In this document: in pieces, positions 51,576 through 60,405 of the stretch
Position numbering within the stretch: the first letter of the stretch is position 1
Layout: each line of letters starts with the position of its first letter
Assembly: GCA_002439875.1 (NCBI GenBank)
Contig: DJQB01000018.1
Location: 1 to 64,000, forward strand
Length of the DNA stretch: 64,000 nucleotides
Direction: 5' to 3'
Source of the DNA: Bacteroidales bacterium UBA6397
GTDB taxonomy: Bacteria; Bacteroidota; Bacteroidia; Bacteroidales; UBA932
Translations under genes and position numbers: made by a program
Notes under the pieces: generated by a model
The model's input: only the letters and a program-made list of their open reading frames with translations
The model's database searches: none
What the model was told of the DNA's origin: nothing

Positions 51576-52673
51576 TTATTCTTTAACGCAGATAATAATG
51601 TTGTGCCCCTGTCCGATGCCGTCAATGATCTTCTCGACCTTCATCCCGGCTTTCTCTATAAGCCTTGTCAGGTCCTCGGAGTAGTACATCTTGCTGTTGC
51701 CGTTGGCCATCGCCGTGAAATACAGGCTGGTCATTGTCAGGCAGAAAGCCGCAGGTTCAAAACGCTGGCGGTTCCACAGAAGTTCCATGATGCAGAGTCT
51801 TGCCCCGGGACGCAGGATCTCCGCGGCCCTTTCCAGTATACTCAGTATCTCCTCTTTCGAGAAACAATCCAAGAACTGGCTCATCCAAATGACATCATAT
51901 TTCTTGTCCTTCGGAAATTTGGTTGCAGGATCCAGCAGGTTGCCACCGCAGCCATGGATTCTGTCCGCACCAGGCTTGCCGGCCGTCTCCTTACTCATCA
52001 TTCCGATCTGTTGAGGGAGGTCCAATATCGTCACTTCCACATCCGGATTGTAGCCGACGCACTGCAGGGCCCACTTTCCGGTGTTGCCACCTACATCCAG
52101 CAAATTCTTCACTGGTCGGTCGAATATGATCCTCAACGCTTCCTCGAACGAGTTGTTTGAATAGAAATGATCGAAAGCGAACCAGCTGGACTTGGCAGGC
52201 TCAGGAAGCGATGGGAGGCCTTCGTAGATAGTAGGCCAATCCCCGAAATGTTTCAAGCCGGCCGGTCTCCCTTCCTTAAATGATTCATCCAAGTCGAACA
52301 TACCTTCGTAGTTGACATCATTGTTGAAATCCATGTTGACCTTTGTGGCCTCATCCGTAAGCAAAAACCAGCCTACCTTGGAGATTGTGAACCGGTCTGT
52401 CTCGGTGTCAACCAGCACGGTACCGATGCAAAGTCCGGCTTCCAGAAGACACTTTACGGCATATCCAGAGATTCCGACGGTCTCGACGATCTCTTTCTCT
52501 GTCAGTCCTTCGCGATGGTCGCGAAGAAGATCCAGGATGCCGTATTTCACCAACAGGCGGGACGCCTGGAAGACTATCGGGCCGAAAGCGATGAACTCAG
52601 CCATCCGCTGCGCCTCACGCGCGGTGTACTGGTCTTTGGTGTATCTCTTTTCGAGTTCAGGAAACAGTTCCAT
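51576..52673 (-). CDS. O-methyltransferase (SAM-dependent)
   Basis: 365 residues, Methyltransf_2 architecture: an N-terminal winged-helix dimerisation domain (VKYGILDLLRDHREGLTEKE) and a Rossmann domain with LLDVGGNTGKWALQC (motif I) and SQFLDCFSKEEI. Probably methylates the aryl ring hydroxyl of the polyene. It begins immediately after the ammonia-lyase stop. Confidence 0.85.
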   Translation of the reverse strand: MELFPELEKRYTKDQYTAREAQRMAEFIAFGPIVFQASRLLVKYGILDLLRDHREGLTEKEIVETVGISGYAVKCLLEAGLCIGTVLVDTETDRFTISKVGWFLLTDEATKVNMDFNNDVNYEGMFDLDESFKEGRPAGLKHFGDWPTIYEGLPSLPEPAKSSWFAFDHFYSNNSFEEALRIIFDRPVKNLLDVGGNTGKWALQCVGYNPDVEVTILDLPQQIGMMSKETAGKPGADRIHGCGGNLLDPATKFPKDKKYDVIWMSQFLDCFSKEEILSILERAAEILRPGARLCIMELLWNRQRFEPAAFCLTMTSLYFTAMANGNSKMYYSEDLTRLIEKAGMKVEKIIDGIGQGHNIIICVKE

Positions 52674-54209
52674 CTATTTGAGGTTTAACGGATTATTTTT
52701 CAGATATGATTCCACGGCCGCTATCTGTTCGTAGAACGGATTGTCCTCCACGAACTTAGGAATGATCGCACGGACATCGTCATAGACCTTTCTGGAAGTC
52801 GGGGCGAGTCTGCCGGCGATTCCGAGACAGTCAACAGCCTGAGCCAAGGCGATGAAATGGATCGCGAACACCTGATAGGTATTGTCGATGACACGCTTGG
52901 TGAGCAGAGCCGTGTTGGTCCCCATACTCACAATGTCCTGATTGTCATTGTTGTTCGGGATGCTATGGACGTAGTTCGGCATTGAGAGCGTCTGGCACTC
53001 GGCCGTCGTCGAGGTGGCCGTGAACTGGCATGCCTGCATTCCGTAGTTCAGCCCAAGCGTTCCCATATTCAGGAACGGAGGAAGGATGCCGTTGATGCGG
53101 TCGTGGAAGAGGTAGTTGAGCTGGCGCTCGGCCGTCATGGACATCCTTACCGTGGCGATCTTCACCTTGTCCTCCTCCAGCGAGATGTAGTCCCCATGGA
53201 AATTACCGCCGTGGAAGACATTCTTAGCCACGTGATCCACAATCGGGTTGTCACAGGCGGAGTTCAGTTCCTCCTCCAGCACCCTGCGGGCATTGGCGAA
53301 CGTCTCATAGACAGGGCCGAGGATCTGCGGAGTGCACCTCAATGAATAGTAGGCCTGAACCTTATGGTCAAACGTGTGGTCAGAGGCGTGGCCGTTGTCG
53401 TAGAGGTCGTGCTCACGCTTGCGAAGGCAGGCACTTCCCTCTGAAAGTTTTCTCATCCTCGCCGCGATCACCTGCTGCCCTTCATGGCGACGGACTTCGT
53501 TCAGTTCCTCCGACATAAGGTCATCAAAAGATGATGCGATCTCGTTCATCATCACTGAAGCCAATGTAGCCCAGTCCAACAGCCTGTCGGCATAGATCTG
53601 GTTGACGACCCCGATCCCTGTCATGAACGAAGTGCCGTTGGAGATCGACAATCCTTCGCGGATATGAATCTTGAACGGCTCCAGACCGTTCTCTTTAAGA
53701 ACCTCGGCGGACGGACGCCATGCCCCCTTATAGTGAACCTTCCCCTCCCCGATCATGCAGAGTGCCATGTGGGCCAATTGAACCAAGTCGCCGCTTGCCC
53801 CCACACTGCCATGCTGAGGTATGAACGGGAATATGTTCCTGTCGATCATCTCCACCAGAAGTCTGACCAGATCCGGATGCACTCCCGAGCGGGCCTGAAG
53901 GAACGTTCCCAGGCGGGCGATCATCGCAGACTTTACATAAATGTCATCCAGAGGTTCTCCGGCTCCGGTGGAATGGCTTCTGATGATGTTGTACTGAAGG
54001 TCTTTCAGGTACTTGTCATCGACCCTCCACTGCGCCATAGGGCCGAAGCCGGTGTTGATCCCGTAGATCACCTTCTCGGAGGCAAACTCCTCAAGGAACT
54101 TGTAGCAAGCCTCAACCTCACCCATAGGAAGGTCAGCCAGTGAGATCCGTTTATTATTGAATATTACATCTTCAGTCCAACTCATGGTGAGCGAGAAACT
54201 CCCTGCCAT
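52674..54209 (-). CDS. HAL/PAL/TAL-family aromatic amino acid ammonia-lyase
   Basis: 511 residues. The MIO prosthetic-group triad Ala-Ser-Gly is at about 138-140 in GSVGASGDLVQLAHMAL. INTGFGPMAQ and IRSHSTGAGEP are the substrate-pocket blocks; the latter is closer to histidine lyases than to the HH-type of bacterial tyrosine lyases. In this cluster it most likely supplies an aryl acrylate starter. The open frame begins at 54239, but a -7 box at 54245-54252 would put transcription at about 54237, so ATG 54209 (or 54185) is preferred. It is the first gene of the right-hand block. Confidence 0.88.
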   Translation of the reverse strand: MAGSFSLTMSWTEDVIFNNKRISLADLPMGEVEACYKFLEEFASEKVIYGINTGFGPMAQWRVDDKYLKDLQYNIIRSHSTGAGEPLDDIYVKSAMIARLGTFLQARSGVHPDLVRLLVEMIDRNIFPFIPQHGSVGASGDLVQLAHMALCMIGEGKVHYKGAWRPSAEVLKENGLEPFKIHIREGLSISNGTSFMTGIGVVNQIYADRLLDWATLASVMMNEIASSFDDLMSEELNEVRRHEGQQVIAARMRKLSEGSACLRKREHDLYDNGHASDHTFDHKVQAYYSLRCTPQILGPVYETFANARRVLEEELNSACDNPIVDHVAKNVFHGGNFHGDYISLEEDKVKIATVRMSMTAERQLNYLFHDRINGILPPFLNMGTLGLNYGMQACQFTATSTTAECQTLSMPNYVHSIPNNNDNQDIVSMGTNTALLTKRVIDNTYQVFAIHFIALAQAVDCLGIAGRLAPTSRKVYDDVRAIIPKFVEDNPFYEQIAAVESYLKNNPLNLK

Positions 54210-54244
54210 AATATTACCGTTCTTTGATTCTAAAAGCAATTTTA

Positions 54245-54252
54245 CAAAAATA
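54245..54252 (-). promoter_or_regulatory. -7 box of the polyene cluster
   Basis: TATTTTTG on the minus strand (caaaaata), an exact TAnnTTTG match, 36 bp before the lyase ATG at 54209. No good -33 at normal spacing. Confidence 0.55.
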
Positions 54253-54274
54253 CCAAATTATCGCTCCAAAAGCA

Positions 54275-54316
54275 TAAAAAAGTGCGGGTTTCCGTCATGA
54301 AAGCCCACACTTTCCT
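54275..54316 (-). terminator. Rho-independent terminator of the beta-barrel/rnf operon
   Basis: On the minus strand AAAGTGTGGG-C-TTTC pairs with GAAA-CCCGCACTTT with one bulge and one G-T pair, and six T follow. It ends the long minus-strand unit that includes the rnf genes. Confidence 0.75.
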
Positions 54317-54362
54317 AAATATTATCCTTTAATACTAGTAAACCCGACAGATTGCCTGCTTG

Positions 54363-54839
54363 TTAGAACGCGTAGCGGACACCGATGCCCAGGGCAAACG
54401 GACCATCGCCTCTAAGGCCGCCGTCACCGAACATAAGTCTCGGACGGAAATCCACAGACAATTGAAGAGGGAAATCGAATGTGTACTCCAAACCGACATT
54501 GCCGACGAATCCGGCATACAGGGTGTTCTCGTTCTCATCATTCTCCCACACCGCCACGCTGGCGCCTGGACCGGCATAAAATCCCCATTTCCCTTTTGGA
54601 GTCCAGTCTGGCTGAACAATCATGAAGTTATAGATGCCGTCCACATGGAATGCGCTCGTGCTGAACCCATCGTCCAGTCCCAGACCGAACTCAAGGAAAT
54701 CGGAGCCTCCCATGATGTAATTCTCGTAACTGACATCGATGCCATAATTACCGAGACGCCCTCCGAGCGATTTTGGCTGTGCGAATGTCACCGCAGCCGA
54801 ACCGATCAGAAGCGTGAGAATCAGTAATGTCTTTTTCAT
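54363..54839 (-). CDS. Small outer-membrane beta-barrel protein
   Basis: 158 residues: a clear signal peptide (MKKTLLILTLLIGSAAVTFA), then alternating strands and a C-terminal aromatic (YAF) typical of outer-membrane barrels. Segments such as GKWGFYAGPGASVAVWE resemble OmpW/OmpX-size barrels. Located 49 bp after rnfA. Function unknown. Confidence 0.75.
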   Translation of the reverse strand: MKKTLLILTLLIGSAAVTFAQPKSLGGRLGNYGIDVSYENYIMGGSDFLEFGLGLDDGFSTSAFHVDGIYNFMIVQPDWTPKGKWGFYAGPGASVAVWENDENENTLYAGFVGNVGLEYTFDFPLQLSVDFRPRLMFGDGGLRGDGPFALGIGVRYAF

Positions 54840-54888
54840 AACAATTGTGAATTAATGAAACCAATAAGGCAGAGGACTTCTACAAAAT

Positions 54889-55488
54889 CTATACTAGACC
54901 AGAGAATCCCATGAAAGCCATGGCGAGGATTCCCGCGGTGATAAGGGCTATCGGGATGCCTTTGAACGGCTTGGGAACATCATTCAAGTCAAGGTGCTCG
55001 CGAAGGCCGGCAAACAGCACGAGAGCCATTCCGTAGCCGACGGCAGTTGCGAAGGCATACACGACGGACTCACCGAGGTTCAGCATATGGGCGGGGCCTC
55101 CGAATGCGAATTCCTTTGTGACCACGTTGAGAGCCACACCGAGCACGGCGCAGTTCGTGGTGATAAGAGGCAGGAATATCCCCAGAGCCTGATATAGGGA
55201 CGGGCTGATCTTCTTCAGCACTATCTCCACCATCTGCACCAAGGCGGCGATCACGAGTATGAACGCGATGGTCTGCAGGAACTGGAGTCCGAAGGCAGCC
55301 AAAAGATACTGATTGATGAGATATGTCACCAAAGTCGCGAGGGTGATCACGAAGCACACCGCCCCGGCCATACCGGTCGCGGTGGAGATCTTGTTGGATA
55401 CTCCCAGGAACGGACATGTGCCCAGGAACTGGGCGAGCATGATGTTATTGACGAATATCGCCGAGATTATGATAAGGAAATATTCCAT
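54889..55488 (-). CDS. rnfA: Rnf electron transport complex subunit A
   Basis: 199-residue membrane subunit with six helices, including NNIMLAQFLGTCPFLGVS and TNCAVLGVALN, the paired Cys-containing half-helices that bind the [2Fe-2S] cluster between RnfA and RnfE. The complex moves ions across the membrane using electrons between ferredoxin and NAD. Last gene of the rnf block, 3 nt after rnfE. Confidence 0.93.
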   Translation of the reverse strand: MEYFLIIISAIFVNNIMLAQFLGTCPFLGVSNKISTATGMAGAVCFVITLATLVTYLINQYLLAAFGLQFLQTIAFILVIAALVQMVEIVLKKISPSLYQALGIFLPLITTNCAVLGVALNVVTKEFAFGGPAHMLNLGESVVYAFATAVGYGMALVLFAGLREHLDLNDVPKPFKGIPIALITAGILAMAFMGFSGLV

Positions 55489-55491
55489 AAC

Positions 55492-56082
55492 TTAGTTCTT
55501 TTTAGCGATTTTGTTGAACAGAACCATAAGGTAGCCGAGGGCGAGGAACGCTCCCGGAGCCATCACAAACACAAGGATTCCGTCTCCGGAGATCAGCTTG
55601 AACCCGAAGATAGAGCCGCTTCCCAGGATCTCGCGGACAATTCCGATAACCGTCAGGGAGATCGTGAAACCGCACCCGATCCCAAGTCCGTCAAGGGCGG
55701 AGTCAATGATGCCGTTCTTGCTGGCGAAAGCCTCGGCGCGCCCGAGAACGATACAGTTCACCACTATCAGCGGTATGAACAGGCCGAGGGTGGCATACAT
55801 CGCCGGTGTGTAGGCCTGCATCGCGAACTGGAGGACTGTCACAAAGGTGGCGATGACCACGATATAGACAGGAATATGCACCTTGTCCGGAACCACCGGA
55901 GCGATCGCCGAGATGGCGATGTTCGAAAGCACCAGTACAAACAGAGTGGCGAGACCCATACTCAGACCGTTGATGGCGGACGTTGTGGTCGCCAACGTAG
56001 GGCACATACCCAGAAGCAGGACAAAAGTAGGGTTTTCCTTCAGGAAACCTTTGGTGAAAAGATTAAGTTTATTGCTGCTCAT
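55492..56082 (-). CDS. rnfE: Rnf electron transport complex subunit E
   Basis: 196-residue membrane subunit, homologous to RnfA with inverted topology. NPTFVLLLGMCPTLATT and VNCIVLGRAEAFA carry the two conserved cysteines. Sits between rnfG and rnfA with 3-nt gaps. Confidence 0.93.
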   Translation of the reverse strand: MSSNKLNLFTKGFLKENPTFVLLLGMCPTLATTTSAINGLSMGLATLFVLVLSNIAISAIAPVVPDKVHIPVYIVVIATFVTVLQFAMQAYTPAMYATLGLFIPLIVVNCIVLGRAEAFASKNGIIDSALDGLGIGCGFTISLTVIGIVREILGSGSIFGFKLISGDGILVFVMAPGAFLALGYLMVLFNKIAKKN

Positions 56083-56085
56083 AGC

Positions 56086-56649
56086 CTATTCTCCTTTGAT
56101 TGAATTGAAAGCCTTGACGGCGTTGTCAATGGCCAGCGCATACGCCCTTGATGTGATCGTGGAGGCCGTGATGGCATCCACGTCACCGCCGTCCTTCTTG
56201 ACCGTCAAGCTCTTGGTTGCCGGGTCAAAACCCTTGAACTGGTTCATGAACTTCTCGTCAGTGTTGCACTTCGCGCCAAGACCAGGGGTCTCGCTATGGG
56301 ACAGGACGGAAGTATTGTAGACAACCCCGTCGGCGGTGATGCCGACCATCAAAACGAGAGGCCCGCCGAAACCGACTGTGGTTGATTTGACGGCATAGGC
56401 GACAGGAGCGCCGTCCTTGGTGCTGACATAATATTCAGAAGCCTGTCCTCCGACCTCGAACGGCCTGGCCTCGGAGAGTTCGCCCCCCTCGGGAAGCACG
56501 GCTTCGATGGAAGCCTTGAGGATGTCCGCGTTCGCCTTCGCGATCGGCTCGGCCGTCAAGGCGTACATTCCGCCAAGAAGAGCGGAGCAGACAAGGCTGA
56601 CCAACGTTAAACAGACCACCATTGTGGTAAGATTTGATTTAACAGCCAT
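56086..56649 (-). CDS. rnfG: Rnf electron transport complex subunit G
   Basis: 187 residues, one N-terminal membrane helix and a periplasmic FMN-binding domain. The flavinylation motif DAITASTITSRA near the C-terminus supplies the Thr that carries covalent FMN. 3 nt after rnfD. Confidence 0.92.
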   Translation of the reverse strand: MAVKSNLTTMVVCLTLVSLVCSALLGGMYALTAEPIAKANADILKASIEAVLPEGGELSEARPFEVGGQASEYYVSTKDGAPVAYAVKSTTVGFGGPLVLMVGITADGVVYNTSVLSHSETPGLGAKCNTDEKFMNQFKGFDPATKSLTVKKDGGDVDAITASTITSRAYALAIDNAVKAFNSIKGE

Positions 56650-56652
56650 AAT

Positions 56653-57636
56653 CTAAGCCCTCCCGTATTTCTTCTGATGGAACCACTTGTTCAGAAGAGG
56701 AACCATCGAGTTCATTATCAGAATAGCGAAGCTCACTCCCTCGGGATAAGATCCGAAATATCTGATCATCAATGTAATGAAACCAATCCCGACACCAAAG
56801 ACAATGCCGCCCTTAGTACTCATCGGAGAGGTAACATAGTCGGTCGCCATAAAGCAGGCACCGAGCAGAAGACCACCTGTGAGAAGGTTGAATACCGGAC
56901 CCGTGAACTGGGTCGGGTCCGCGAGCCAGAAGACACCGGAGACAGCGGCCACGGTTCCAAGGATGGAAAGCGTGATCCACGGCTTGATGACCTTGCGGGC
57001 AAGCAGGTAGATGAATCCGATAAGGACAGCAATGGCGCTTGCCTCTCCTGCGGAACCTCCGATGTTGGCGAAAAGCATCTGTACACCCGTGAAACCATTC
57101 TGAGCTATCAGGTCTGAAGCGGAAAGACCTTTCATCAGGCCTTCGTTTATGATGCCCAGAGGTGTGGCTCCGGAAATCGCGTCAGCTCCGAAAAGGCCTT
57201 CAGGAATCGTCCAATTTGTCATGTAGGTAGGGAACGAGATCAGCAGGAACACACGGCCCACGAGAGCCGGGTTGAAGACATTCTGTCCGAGACCACCAAA
57301 AGTCATCTTGGCGACTCCGATGGCGACCACAGCACCGATGAACACAACCCACCAAGGTGTGGAGGCAGGCAGGTTGAGGGCCAGTAGGATGCCTGTCACG
57401 GCAGCAGACCAGTCGCCGATGGTGGACGGAGTCTTCAGTAAATATTTAGTTATCAAATACTCCAACGCCACGCAGGAAATGACGCTGACAGCCAGGACCA
57501 GCAGCTCGGCGAGGCCGTAGAACACGACCGAAACCACAACAGCCGGGATCAAGGCTATCACGACATCCCTCATCAAGACCGGAGTCGTGGTCTTGGAATG
57601 AATGTGCGGAGACGGTGAAACCAACAATCTTTCCAT
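56653..57636 (-). CDS. rnfD: Rnf electron transport complex subunit D
   Basis: 327-residue polytopic protein. The motif ADAISGATPLGII includes the Thr for covalent FMN, and GLGQNVFNPALVGRVFLL is the family signature. Together with RnfG it forms the flavin path in the periplasmic half. 4 nt after rnfC. Confidence 0.93.
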   Translation of the reverse strand: MERLLVSPSPHIHSKTTTPVLMRDVVIALIPAVVVSVVFYGLAELLVLAVSVISCVALEYLITKYLLKTPSTIGDWSAAVTGILLALNLPASTPWWVVFIGAVVAIGVAKMTFGGLGQNVFNPALVGRVFLLISFPTYMTNWTIPEGLFGADAISGATPLGIINEGLMKGLSASDLIAQNGFTGVQMLFANIGGSAGEASAIAVLIGFIYLLARKVIKPWITLSILGTVAAVSGVFWLADPTQFTGPVFNLLTGGLLLGACFMATDYVTSPMSTKGGIVFGVGIGFITLMIRYFGSYPEGVSFAILIMNSMVPLLNKWFHQKKYGRA

Positions 57637-57640
57637 ATTC

Positions 57641-59038
57641 TTAAACAGTTTTTGCTTTTGCGGCTTCAGCGGCGGCCTTTGCGGCCGCGGCGCGAGCCTT
57701 CATTATTCCCATGATCTGCCCTCTCGCCATGCTGATGATGTCCAGCAGCGGAATGTAGGAAGGACAGGTGTAAAGACAGCATCCACACTGGATGCAGTCC
57801 TGAACAGCGTTGGCCTCAAGCTCATCAGTGTTTCCGGCTTTTGCCAGACGGTAGAGCAGGAACGGCTCAAGACCCATAGGACAGGCATCGGCGCATTTTC
57901 CGCAACGGATGCAATGACCTTCAGGATGCCTCTTGGTCTGCTCCTCGGTGAGGAAAAGCAGGGCACCGGTTCCCTTGAGGGTTGCGGCGTCGAGATTGGC
58001 GATCGCCTTGCCCATCATTGGACCGCCGCTGATGACCTTCGCGGCGTTCTCAGGGACTCCTCCGAGATAGTCGATGATGTAGCGGAGCGGAGTTCCCACT
58101 CTTACAAGCAGGTTTGCCTGCTTAGGGAAGCACTCGCCTGTCACAGTCACAGAGTTGTCAATCAGAGGCTTGTTCTTCTGAACAGAATCATAGACGGCAA
58201 GTGCCGTGGCGACGTTCTGAACGACCGCGCCGACATCAATTGGCAGTCCGCCGGACTTCACCTGACGGTGCATCACAGCGTCAATCAACTGTTTCTCACC
58301 ACCTTCCGGATATTTTTTCATCAGAGGAAGCACCACGATGCCATCAAACTTGGAAGACTTGCCTTTCAACTCTGAAAGAACTTTCTGAATATGCCCGATC
58401 GCCTCCGGCTTGTTGTCCTCGATGGCGATGGTCGCGTCGGCGACGCCGAGAGCCTGCTTGATCAGCGCGGTTCCGACAACGACCTGCTCACCCTTCTCAA
58501 GAAGAGTACGGAAGTCTGACGTGAGGTAAGGCTCGCACTCGCAACCGTTGATTATCAGCATCTCGCACTTCTTTCCAGGAGGAGGGGTCAGCTTCACGTG
58601 GGTAGGGAATGTCGCTCCGCCGAGTCCGACGACTCCGCCGAGACGAATCTTCTCGATTATGGCCTTGCCGTCCTCAGGGATGTCGGTCACGAGAGTTTCA
58701 GAGCGGTCTATGCCCTCTGCCCACTCGTCTCCTTCGACAGCGATCTCGACGTAGGTCTGTGTGTTGCCGGCCAGGTCCTTGCGCGGGCCGATGGACTTCA
58801 CTGTCCCTGAAACGGAAGAGTGGATGAAGGCGGACACGAATCCGCCCGGCTCGGCGATCGGCTGGCCGACCTTAACCTTGTCACCCACAGCGACAACCGG
58901 TTTGGCCGGAGCGCCAATGTGCTGGGCAAGGGAAATGTACACGGTCCCTGGCAGCGGAAGAGCCTCTATGGCGCAGTCGCGCGATATCTTGGCGTCATTC
59001 GGGTGAACGCCTCCGATAGAGAATGTTCTGTTAGCCAT
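57641..59038 (-). CDS. rnfC: Rnf electron transport complex subunit C
   Basis: 465-residue peripheral subunit that exchanges electrons with NAD(H). The Rossmann-like region has GGVVGLGGATFPTHVKL, and two [4Fe-4S] motifs are CIRCGKCADACPMG and CIQCGCCLYTCPS. The tail is Ala/Lys-rich. The start overlaps the rnfB stop by 8 nt. Confidence 0.95.
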   Translation of the reverse strand: MANRTFSIGGVHPNDAKISRDCAIEALPLPGTVYISLAQHIGAPAKPVVAVGDKVKVGQPIAEPGGFVSAFIHSSVSGTVKSIGPRKDLAGNTQTYVEIAVEGDEWAEGIDRSETLVTDIPEDGKAIIEKIRLGGVVGLGGATFPTHVKLTPPPGKKCEMLIINGCECEPYLTSDFRTLLEKGEQVVVGTALIKQALGVADATIAIEDNKPEAIGHIQKVLSELKGKSSKFDGIVVLPLMKKYPEGGEKQLIDAVMHRQVKSGGLPIDVGAVVQNVATALAVYDSVQKNKPLIDNSVTVTGECFPKQANLLVRVGTPLRYIIDYLGGVPENAAKVISGGPMMGKAIANLDAATLKGTGALLFLTEEQTKRHPEGHCIRCGKCADACPMGLEPFLLYRLAKAGNTDELEANAVQDCIQCGCCLYTCPSYIPLLDIISMARGQIMGIMKARAAAAKAAAEAAKAKTV

Positions 59039-59960
59039 TGTTCTGTTCCTCCTTCTTTACAGTGGCGGCAGCCGCCGCGGCCTCCCTGGCTTTTTTCTGA
59101 CGTTCCTGGACACGGGCCTTGACGGCTTCCTTGTCCAGCGGTTTAGGGAAGTTCACCCCGACGATCGCTCCTGTAGGGCACATGGCCTCGCACTCACGGC
59201 AAAGCTTGCACTTCGCGAAGTCAATGTAAGCGACGTTGTTCTCAACGGTGATGGCGTCGTGGGTGCAGGTCTTGGCGCAGATTCCACAGCCTATGCACCC
59301 GGCGGAGCAGGCCTTCTTCACTGCAGGCCCCTTGTCCTTGTTGACGCAAGACACGTACATCCTCATTCCGCGAGGTCCCTTGGACCTCAGTTCAATGATG
59401 GATTTAGGACAAGTCTTCACGCAGGCGCCGCAAGCCGTACACTTCTCCTGATCCACGACAGGCAGGCCTGTCTCAGGATTCATCGACAAGGCTCCGAACT
59501 GACAGGCTGCCACGCAGTCCCCGCAACCGAGACAACCGAAAGCGCATCCGGTGTCGCCGGCGTAAAGGGCGGCCTTGACCTTGCAGGAGGCCGTGCCGTC
59601 ATATTCATTGATCTTTGGTCTGGCGGCGCAGGTGCCACCGCAGCGCACCACTGCCACCATAGGCGCCTTCTCCTTGACCTCGTAGCCAAGAATCGCGGCA
59701 ACCTTCTTCATTGTCTCATTGCCTCCGACCGGACAATAGTTGTTGTCCAGATTCGGGGCTTTCACCGCAGCCTCCGCGAACGCATGGCATCCAGCGAAAC
59801 CACAACCTCCGCAGTTCGCTCCCGGCATAACCTTCTCAACCTCCTCGATGCGTGGGTCTTCCTCCACCTTGAACCGCTGCGCGACAAGGTAAAGGGCCAA
59901 CGCCAGCAGGAGGCCAAGCCCCGTGATGACTGCGATGGTCCAGATGATTGTTGTTGTCAT
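59031..59960 (-). CDS. rnfB: Rnf electron transport complex subunit B
   Basis: 309 residues: an N-terminal membrane anchor (about 5-27), the CGGCGFAGCHAFA cluster-binding domain, and four further ferredoxin-like motifs (CGDCVAACQFG, CTACGACVKTCPK, CIGCGICAKTCTHD, CKLCRECEAMCPTG). Accepts electrons from ferredoxin. The C-terminal Ala/Lys-rich tail resembles RnfC's. Confidence 0.95.
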   Translation of the reverse strand: MTTTIIWTIAVITGLGLLLALALYLVAQRFKVEEDPRIEEVEKVMPGANCGGCGFAGCHAFAEAAVKAPNLDNNYCPVGGNETMKKVAAILGYEVKEKAPMVAVVRCGGTCAARPKINEYDGTASCKVKAALYAGDTGCAFGCLGCGDCVAACQFGALSMNPETGLPVVDQEKCTACGACVKTCPKSIIELRSKGPRGMRMYVSCVNKDKGPAVKKACSAGCIGCGICAKTCTHDAITVENNVAYIDFAKCKLCRECEAMCPTGAIVGVNFPKPLDKEAVKARVQERQKKAREAAAAAATVKKEEQNNG

Positions 59961-59987
59961 AAAGCCAAATAAAAGCTAATTAATTAG

Positions 59988-60404
59988 TTATTTTCGAATA
60001 TAAAACGCATACCCTTCCGCCAGGCGGTTCCTGCAGAAGTAGAGTATGAGGTAATACACCGCTATCCCCCCGACCGAGACAAGCCCGCTTGCCAGCTCGC
60101 CGAGTCCAACCGACGACAAAGATAACACTAAAATCAGTAAAATCGCCAAAGGAATCACATAAGATAGCAAGACAGCCTTGAGTCCCATCTTCCTCGCGAG
60201 GCAGACCTCCACCTCCTGGCCTATTGAATATGCGCGGTCTCCGTAAAGCGGGACCTCCACAATCTTCTTTTTGGACTCTGACACTCCGCAAAGTCCGGCG
60301 GCGTGACAGGCCGAGCAGGCGGATTCAGACACAATCTGAACCGACACCTTGTCCTTTCCGACAGACACGACCTTACCTTTATGTGAAATCTCTCCCGCGG
60401 CCAT
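59988..60404 (-). CDS. RseC/SoxR-reducing family protein
   Basis: 138 residues with a cysteine-rich N-terminus (CSACHAAGLCG) and two membrane helices (about 75-120). RseC-like proteins regularly accompany rnf operons in Bacteroidota. The open frame runs up to 60476, but ATG 60404 (MAAGEISHKGKVV) is the natural start and follows the DUF3108 stop by 1 nt. Confidence 0.85.
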   Translation of the reverse strand: MAAGEISHKGKVVSVGKDKVSVQIVSESACSACHAAGLCGVSESKKKIVEVPLYGDRAYSIGQEVEVCLARKMGLKAVLLSYVIPLAILLILVLSLSSVGLGELASGLVSVGGIAVYYLILYFCRNRLAEGYAFYIRK

Positions 60405-60405
60405 C

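Noticed and set aside
27358..54209. Flexirubin/dialkylresorcinol pathway
   Set aside because: No DarA/DarB-type ketosynthase III or aromatase/cyclase was found in the cluster, so an aryl-polyene-like product is preferred.
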